The notes under the pieces are model-generated. The model searched no databases, was not told the origin of the DNA, and saw nothing but the letters and a program-made list of their open reading frames with translations. From assembly GCA_014529385.2 (NCBI GenBank), contig CM043959.1:11563309-11625308 (forward strand): a stretch of 62,000 nucleotides of DNA, written 5' to 3'. The position numbers were made by a program, and so were the translations under genes. Below, piece after piece: positions 54,052 to 62,000 of the stretch; within the stretch, counting starts at the first letter, position 1; every line of letters starts with the position of its first letter. The DNA is from Adiantum capillus-veneris (Eukaryota; Streptophyta; Polypodiopsida; Polypodiales; Pteridaceae).

Positions 54052-54053
54052 AT

Positions 54054-54280
54054 TGTTGGAATTAGGGTTGCAGAGAAACGCACACAGCTTGGAGAAGATG
54101 AATGAAGCTCAAGGCACACAATAGAGAGTGTGTTACTTAGTGTGCAATGGAAAGATAGATAGCCCTAGAGTGATGGGCGTATATACAATGCTCGGGGGAA
54201 AAAACCTCCTAAAGAGGGAAAAAATGCCCCGGCGGTCCTAGTGTGTTCACACACAACACTACCACATGTATATGGTAACA
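54054..54280 (-). repeat. Element C 5' LTR
   Basis: TGTTACCATATACATG...AATTCCAACA on the minus strand, the partner of 37593-37813. Confidence 0.9.
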
Positions 54281-54289
54281 ACAAAAAGG

Positions 54290-54925
54290 TAACTATCTAA
54301 CAAGGTTTGCCCCCTCCTTCCTAGGGATGTGGGAAGACTTTTTAGTCTTTCCATGACCATCCAAATTTCCCCTCGCTTTGGCCATTGGATTAATGAGTTA
54401 ATTTTTGGAATTTTAGCCTGTGGAAGTCTTAATGGAGTTGAACCTTAGGTCTTTTAAGCCCCATTGAAGCACATTGCTCTTTTTTAGACTGTCCACCTTT
54501 GGATTTCTATTTTCACTCCTTTGAATCCCTGCAGAGATCGGTTTGGCAGCCTTACCAATATTCTAGCTTTTACTCCCCTAGTACTTCCCCATATTAAATA
54601 GTCAGTTTAACATGAGAAAATCATTTGGGAGCATTAGATATTAGTTTTTATGACATAACCTCTCGCTTGAAATCATAGTCGTCTTGGACTATGAGGTAGG
54701 GAAGATAAAGCCTAGTCATTAATCCATTTGCTAGCGGATAGAGGATCCCTGTTTTACCCTACAACACCGTTCTAGAATGGATGACTAGTCCATTTGGTGC
54801 TTGGGACCCTTAGCTGCCGCCGCAAGCATGTCTTCACATTAGTCCGCATCAATCTTCCATAGCAGAGTGACAAGCTCTACTTAGTGTTTGGGAGATGTCG
54901 TCTCCACAAACATGATCCTAAGCAA
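54290..54925 (-). repeat. Inverted, diverged P-family 3' end and LTR
   Basis: Read on the minus strand, 54925-54660 matches P-A 32165-32413 (GACGACATCTCCCAAACAC, ACTAGTCATCCAT, TACCTCATAGTCCAAGACGACTATGATTTCAAGCGAGAG). Then TATGTCATAAAAACTAATATC corresponds to the LTR start. The LTR match continues weakly to about 54300 (AAAAGAGCAATG, TTAAAAGACCTAAGG). It lies head to head with the plus-strand P pol that starts at 54940. Confidence 0.7.
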
Positions 54926-54939
54926 GAAGCCTGAGTCAC

Positions 54940-55890
54940 TCCCTTAATTGGGAAATTGAGGCTCCATGTCCAAAGCTATGTGGACAAGGAGGATCTCTTT
55001 ATCTTTCCTCTCAAGCACGAGGATGTAATCCTAGGGGCACCATGGTTTGATCACATGGCTGCCAATGTTAAATTCCCTGAAAGGCAAATCTACTTTAGGT
55101 TCAGGGAAAAAGATATGTACATAGATGCTAAGGAGTTGTGTAGTACCATACCTCTTGTACATAAGCAAGCTTTCAATAGCTCTATTTTTGTGTACATGAT
55201 TTTTGTTATTAAAGACTCTCAAAATGAGCCTAATGCTTTAGCAAAAGAAAATATAAACAATCAAAAGGAGTTAGAGTTATCCAATTTTCTCAAGGGTTTC
55301 CAAGATGTTTTTATTGACGATATCCCTTGTGAACTACCTCCCAAACAAGGCAATGATGACCATGCAATTGAACTTCTTCCAGGAAGTTCACCGCCTAACC
55401 TCCCTATAGAGTTTCCCAAGCTCAACAAGAGGATATTATGCGGCAAGTGCATGAGCTGGTTGAGAAAGGTATGGTTAGGCCTAGCTCATCTCCATTTTGT
55501 TCACCAGTGTTATTAGTGCAAAAGAAAGATGACATATATCGTATGTGTGTCAACTATAGAGCACTAAATAGGATCACTATCAAGAATAGATTTCCCGTTC
55601 CATGGGTAGAAGACGTATTTGATAAGCTACAAGGGTCGACCTACTTCAATAGGATCGACCTAAAAAATGGATACCATCAAATAAGCATAGTTAATCAAGA
55701 CATTGTAAAGACTGCATTTTGCACTACGTTTAGTCTTTAGTCTTTACGAGTACATCGTCATGCCTTTTGGCTTGACCAATGCACTAGCCACATTTAACCG
55801 CTTGATTGAGAAGCTATTCACGCCTCACCGAACCTTTACTGGAGTGTTCTTTTGATGATATAATCATCTAGTCTATTTCATTAGACGAAC
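54940..55890 (+). pseudogene. P-family protease end and reverse transcriptase
   Basis: 54956-55516: VDKEDLFIFPLKHEDVILGAPWFDHMAANV is the C-terminal ILGAPW part of a retropepsin. LSNFLKGFQDVFIDDIPCELPP begins the RT. 55438-55740: MRQVHELVEKGMVRPSSSPF, SPVLLVQKKDDIYRMCVNYRALN and STYFNRIDLKNGYHQI carry the first catalytic Asp. A break follows, then YEYIVMPFGLTNALATFNRLIE, and in a shifted frame the FDDII active site. At about 55890 (SLDEHMQ) the sequence switches to copia integrase. Confidence 0.85.
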
Positions 55891-55892
55891 AC

Positions 55893-56640
55893 ATGCAAGT
55901 TACATTCATTGATGACTTCTCAAGGAAAATGTGGGTATATCCTCTCAAGAAGAAGGATGAAGTTCGTTTAAAATTTCAAAATTTTGTGGCATTGGTGGAG
56001 AATCAGTCTGGCAAGAAAGTCAATTGCTTAAGGTCAGACAATGGTGGTGAGTATGTCACTAAAGCCTTTCAAAAATTTTGTGATTCCAAAGGCATCAAAA
56101 GAGAGTTGACTACTTATATAACACTCCACAAAAGAGTGTTTCTTAGAGGACGAACCGTACCATACAAGAGAAGCTACATAGCATGTTGTCTAATATAGAG
56201 TTGCCTAATGGATTTTGGGCAGAAGCGTTAGAAACTGCTATCCATCTTATTAATAGATCTCCTAACAAGGATTTAGATGAGAAGGTACCTCAAGAGCTTT
56301 GGTCTGGAAATACACCTTCTTACAAGCATCTTAGAGTATTTGGATGTGAAGCATATTGCCATGTTCCAAAGGAGTTTTGAAGCAAGTTGGCTCCTAAGTC
56401 AAGAAATGCATATTTCTTGGCTATGGCAATCCTGGTGAGATGGGATTTCAGTTATGGGATCCTCAAGCTAAAAAGATAGTTCGTAGCAATGACGTATACT
56501 TCAATGAAGAAAAGATGCATAAGAAGCCTATGCATACAGTGGAGGTCAGGAGAGTTATCTTCCAAAAAGATGGAGTTGTCCACAATAGGGATGAAGTGCC
56601 TAATGTCAGGCAACAAGGAAAGAATCCTCTTGTAGTATAA
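55893..56640 (+). pseudogene. Copia element D integrase
   Basis: VTFIDDFSRKMWVYPLKKKDEV (first Asp), VNCLRSDNGGEYVTKAFQKFCDSKGI (second Asp), then a frameshift over the catalytic Glu region. LPNGFWAEALETAIHLINRSP, RVFGCEAYCHVPKE and PQAKKIVRSNDVYFNEEKM follow. The N-terminal zinc region, gag and protease are absent: the left side is fused to gypsy RT. Confidence 0.85.
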
Positions 56641-58203
56641 GATGTTGTTGAGGGACAACCAGCTCAAGAAATTATTAGAAGTTCTACAAGAGTTTCAAGC
56701 CCTCTTGATAGATTTACCCCCTCACTGGACTACATTATGTTGAAAGATTGCAGAGAGCCTTCCTGCTATAAGGAAGCCATGTTAATGGATGGCAAGGCAA
56801 AGTGGGAGAAAGCTTTGCAATTAGAAATGAACTCGTTGCATAAGAATCAAACTTGGAAGTTGGTTCCATTGCCTAAAGGTAAAAAGGAATTACCATGCAA
56901 ATGGATGTACGAGCAGAAAATTACACCTCATGATAATAAACCCAAGTACAAGGCATGACTTGTTGCTAAAGGACTTAAGCAGCAGCAGTGTCTTGAATTT
57001 GATGAGATCTTTTCTTCAATCGTCAAGATGACTACATTGTAGTGTGTACTTGCATTGGTTGCTAAAGAAGACATGGAACTTGACCAAATGGATGTCAAGA
57101 CGGCGTTCTTGCATGGTGATTTTCAAGAAGAAGTTTATATGGAGCAGCCAAAAGGTTTTGTTTAGAAGGAAAATGAAGACTTGGCGTGTCAGTTAGAAAA
57201 GACTCTGTATGGTCTAAATCAGTCATCAAAGGAGTGGTATCATAAATTCTACTCGTTCATGCTCTCTCAAGGCTACAAACGTAGCGATATGCACCATTGC
57301 CTCTACACTAAGCAAGCTAAAGATGGTAGTTTGCTGATTTTGGTCCTTCATGTGGATGATATGTTAATTTTCGGGAAATGCAGGGATGAGATTTTAGCCT
57401 TGAAGGCAGAGTTACATGCAAACTTTGAAATGAAAGACATGGGTGAAGCAAGCCATATCCTTGGCATGCGCATCAAGTGTGACAGATGCAAGAAATTGGT
57501 CTATTTGTCTCAATTTGAGTACATTGCTAAAGTGCTCAAGCGTTTCAATATGGAGAAGGGGAAAGCATTGAGTACTCCATTTCCTCCATATGTGAAACTT
57601 TCTAAAAATGATTTCCCTAAGTCTGAAGAGGAAAAGGCTGAAATGGCACAAGTGCCTTATTCATCTGCAGTTGGGAGTTTGATGTATGCTATGATTGCTA
57701 CATGTCCTGATATTGCTTTTGCAGTGGAAGTTGTTAGTAGATACATGTCAAATCCAGGCAAGAAAGATTGGGAGGCAGTGAGAAAGGGGTTATGTGATAT
57801 CTGAATGGTACAAAAGACATCTGCATTTTCTTTGGAAGAAAGGAAGCATGTGTAATGGGTTACACAGATGCAGATTATGTAGGAGACTTGGACAAGAGAA
57901 GGTCCACTTCAAGCTATGTTTTTGAATTCATTGAAGGTGCAGTTTCATGGCGATATCGTTTTTCAAGATTGTGTTACCTTGTCTACTTCAGATGCTGAAT
58001 ATGTTGCAGCTTCAAAAGCTTGCAAGGAAGCTATATGGCTTGGTTGGCTGGTGGGAGACTTGGAAATCAATGTTGAGATGCCTGTGTTACATTGTGATAG
58101 CCAAAGTGCTATACAATTGGCAAAGAATCTAGTGTTTCATGCAAAGACGAAGCATGTGGATGTGAAGTATCACTTCATTCATGAGGTGCTTGAGGACAAG
58201 TGA
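56641..58203 (+). pseudogene. Copia element D reverse transcriptase and RNase H
   Basis: KWEKALQLEMNSLHKNQTWKLVPLPKGKKELPCKWMY, LVAKGLKQQQCLEFDEIFS, DMELDQMDVKTAFLHGDFQEEVYMEQP (first Asp), LACQLEKTLYGLNQSSKEWY, LLILVLHVDDMLIFG (VDD active site), FEMKDMGEASHILGMRI and MYAMIATCPDIAFAV. RNase H: VTLSTSDAEYVAASKACKEAIWL, CDSQSAIQLAKN, KTKHVDVKYHFI. In-frame stops at about 56956, 57041 and 57163, and a shift at about 57803, inactivate it. The frame 57181-57804 is the longest clean part. Confidence 0.9.
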
Positions 58204-58339
58204 TTGCAGCTTGCCATTGATCTTCTAACAAAGGGATTACCTTCAGAGCGGTTTGCACATAGTTGAGCACTCATGGGCATTGCGTAGATGATCATGGTCA
58301 TTGTCTACCTGTATTGTATGTATATATATACATTGTCAC

Positions 58340-58690
58340 CCCAGCTTAAAGGCACATTGTCCTTTAAGTGGGACGTTATTGGGGTGGCAAAGCCCAATGT
58401 GCTGTGCGTGAGTGTTGGGCGACTAGAGACTAATCGAGAACTAACACTGACCATTCATTCTACATAAAAGAATAAGGACTCATAACCCTAACACTATTGT
58501 GTTTGGAGTCCACCCAAACGTGTGTCTCATCTCTTCTCCTCTCTTCTCCATTCATGCACACACTCACACGCTCTTGCACGTGCACTTACAGGTCTTAAGT
58601 TCAACACTCCTCATTGAAGTAGAGACCTAAGCTAAAGTAGATATTTGAGGTCTCGAGGATTCAAAACCTTTTTCAAGGTGGGAAAAAAGT
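58340..58690 (+). repeat. Copia element D 3' LTR (probable)
   Basis: CCTTTAAGTGGGACG (58362-58375) looks like the polypurine tract. TTATTGGGGTGGCAAAGCCC starts the LTR, which runs through CACTCACACGCTC and GTCTTAAGTTCAACACTCC to about 58690. No 5' LTR or target duplication was found, so the right border is uncertain. Confidence 0.5.
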
Positions 58691-60300
<1,610 letters not shown>

Positions 60301-60919
60301 TTTTAAATTATAAAATAAATACAAACATAAAATTATACAATAAACAATGAAATTTGAATGTCAAGTATAAAAGTTGGAATGTAGCCAAATATAAATTAGA
60401 CTTGCATGTGTGTTTATGATTTTGCATTAGCATCAATGTTTGCTAGTGATTTAAAGTTAAAGATTCACGCATAATAAAAGCATTGGGATTGGGGAGATGT
60501 GCCAAGAATAAATCATTTGAATAAATAAATTATAAATTTCACCAATTTATTGTGTCAAGAACAATTGTATGGGAAATAAATTTTGATTGTGAAGAAAAGT
60601 TAAAAACATCATTTTTATTATTTGTCAATTTCATATGTCAATTTGAAAGTATAAAATGGTTTTTATGATTGTTGTGATAAATAAATGTTTTGGAAAATGA
60701 AACATTGAGATATTGAATATTTATGTGATTATTGCGGGTGTGTGTCAGAAAGAAATGCTTGAAAGAGCAAGACATTCTTGTGTGTTTTGTTCTTGGTTTT
60801 AGTAGATTTGAGAACACATATTGGATTTTAGAGTATATTAGAGTATAGTTGGACTACGTTAGAAAGACTTGTAAGGTTTAGTCACCCTCACATGATGGAT
60901 CCCAAGCTCAAGGCAAAGG
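60301..60919. other. AT-rich DNA, nothing recognised
   Basis: No open frame of note and no repeat structure visible. Confidence 0.5.
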
Positions 60920-62000
60920 GTGAGTCATTTATCTAGAGTAGCATACTCAACTTCATTGTTGCTTTGTGAATTTCCTCCCTTTTGAAGCCTCTAATTTCCT
61001 CATAATAATAAGTGATGAATAAATTAGGAAATTGTTGTATCATGTGTAGGTACTCACCCTTCTCATGACTAGTTAAATCCAGAGACAACATGCTTTGAAT
61101 CAAATTCCTTTTTTGAAATTATGCTGAACCTTGGGTTGCATCACACCTTCAATTTTCTCATAAGAACTAGAGATTTCCTCATTCTCTATAAGGCAAATAA
61201 ATCTTTACTTCTCATCATGCTCTTCTTCAAGAAACAAGGAACAAACTCATTGATGACTACTAGACTAATAAGATCTACATCGCTATCAGTGCTATCTTCC
61301 ACCTCACTACCATCATCCCCATTAATCTTGAACTTGATAACCCATTCACTACAATTGTAACATTGAAACATATCCCCTCTTCCAACCATGCCTCTTCCTC
61401 TACCACTTGTAAACCCCTCATTGCTTCCATAGCCATAACCATATCCATAGCTGTGACCCCTTCCACCTCCCATCATATGTACACTAAGATTATTTATAAG
61501 ACGTACCACCTCTTGCATCCCCTTGCAAAAATCATTTACATAATGAGAAGCTTGTTGATCATAACCTTGTCTCTTTGATGAGGACCCTTGGTTTCTCTAC
61601 AACTTTCACTTCAATATTTGGCTCCAAATTGATTCAAGTTGACTAAGGCGCTTTGCTTTCCACTCTTTATTCTTTGCAATTTCAACAGCCTCTTCAGAGG
61701 TCTTTTATTGCTTGAGCTCCACCTTTAAGCACAAAGCCTCTTCTCAAGCTTGCAAGAAACATTTCCTTCTTTAACATGGCTTGAGGGATTTCAGCCCCAA
61801 AGATGTATGCCACTTTTTCCATACTGCATTGAATGCCTTCACAAGGTCTCTTATGCTCTAACCTTCACCCTATATTAAGCGTTGAATAGATTCTCATACC
61901 TTTTGTTGGTCTTCAACCTATTGAAACTGTGTAAGACAAAATGTATCTCACCATTTCATAAGTCATAACTTATATGAGGTTGGGACTAATTGCAGCCCCT
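60920..62000 (-). pseudogene. M-related gypsy relic: gag, pre-RT and second RNase H pieces
   Basis: From 62000 downward, with stops: KKEMFLAS-type gag end and KNKEWKAKRLSQL, matching M1 Gag (NKKWKLRKMSQLG). 61518-61186 has a Gly/Tyr-rich stretch (GGGRGHSYGYGYGYGSNEGF), the knuckle start QCYNC, then after a deletion an acidic linker (GSEVEDSTDSDVDL). At about 61000 is PNLFITYYYEEIRGFKR (RT entry, compare LFITSYEEIRRFKG in M1). At about 60930-60965 is QSNNEVEYATLDK, the second RNase H. The piece is a diverged, internally deleted relative of M and runs off the window edge. Confidence 0.7.

Larger units (their letters stand above)
37593..54280 (-). mobile_element. Ty1/copia element C, split by element G
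   Basis: Complete LTR pair (37593-37813 and 54054-54280), flanked by GCAAA and ACAAA. The initiator-Met primer site follows the right LTR; gag, protease, integrase, reverse transcriptase and RNase H follow in copia order, then a polypurine tract. Without G its length is about 4.8 kb, normal for copia. LTRs differ by several substitutions and indels, and the genes carry shifts and stops. Confidence 0.9.

Overview
The window looks like intergenic DNA of a land plant with a large, repeat-rich nuclear genome. The evidence is a CACTA transposon with plant-type DUF4218/DUF4216 domains, Ty3/gypsy elements with a chromodomain or with a second RNase H, Ty1/copia elements primed by initiator-Met tRNA, LINE fragments, a MITE and long GA/CA microsatellites. 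A fern or another lineage with a bloated genome would fit, but the sequence alone does not settle the taxon. I found no host gene, rRNA or tRNA gene. Nearly every coding stretch is part of a mobile element and most are broken.

Layout. 1-300: LINE reverse transcriptase fragment (minus). 300-900: microsatellites and a perfect 15-bp hairpin. 903-5900: decayed CACTA element with two genes and a recognisable right end. 5937-6690: gypsy integrase relic. 6824-8917: non-autonomous MULE-like element with a 9-bp target duplication. 8927-13850: degenerate gypsy material (element N, minus), including a protease fragment lying downstream of an integrase. 15448-17513: LTR and leader of chromovirus-like gypsy P-A (plus), interrupted by a 247-bp MITE. 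17514-25370: gypsy element M1 (minus, dual RNase H). 25371-30468: a partial tandem copy of the P-A segment plus M (M2). 30476-32948: the 3' part of P-A with chromodomain and truncated 3' LTR. 32949-34010: LINE endonuclease. 34365-34790: copia RT fragment. 34885-37592: second P copy (P-B), split by a 1.08-kb solo LTR. 37593-54280: copia element C, split in its gag by element G (41398-53252). 54290-55890: more P-family DNA, including an inverted LTR. 55893-58690: copia element D. 58700-60300: GA/GT-rich DNA. 60920-62000: relic of an M-like element.

The most interesting object is element G, an 11.85-kb LTR retrotransposon on the minus strand. It has LTRs, a polypurine tract, an Athila/Tat-type primer site and an intact 1276-codon Gag-protease gene. 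A second, damaged gene carries a protease-like domain followed by a repeated QGFY..N.Q.W.PK motif. No reverse transcriptase, RNase H or integrase is visible, so it probably depends on enzymes from another element. Its 3-kb untranslated leader carries eight copies of a 12-bp palindrome, CGATCGCGATCG, six of them exact, spaced about 273 bp apart in most cases. A decayed ninth copy sits in each LTR. I could not name this repeat or the second gene from known families.

The window also records its own history: G inside C, C inside P-B; M inside P-A; then a tandem duplication of about 9.1 kb joined at a two-base overlap.
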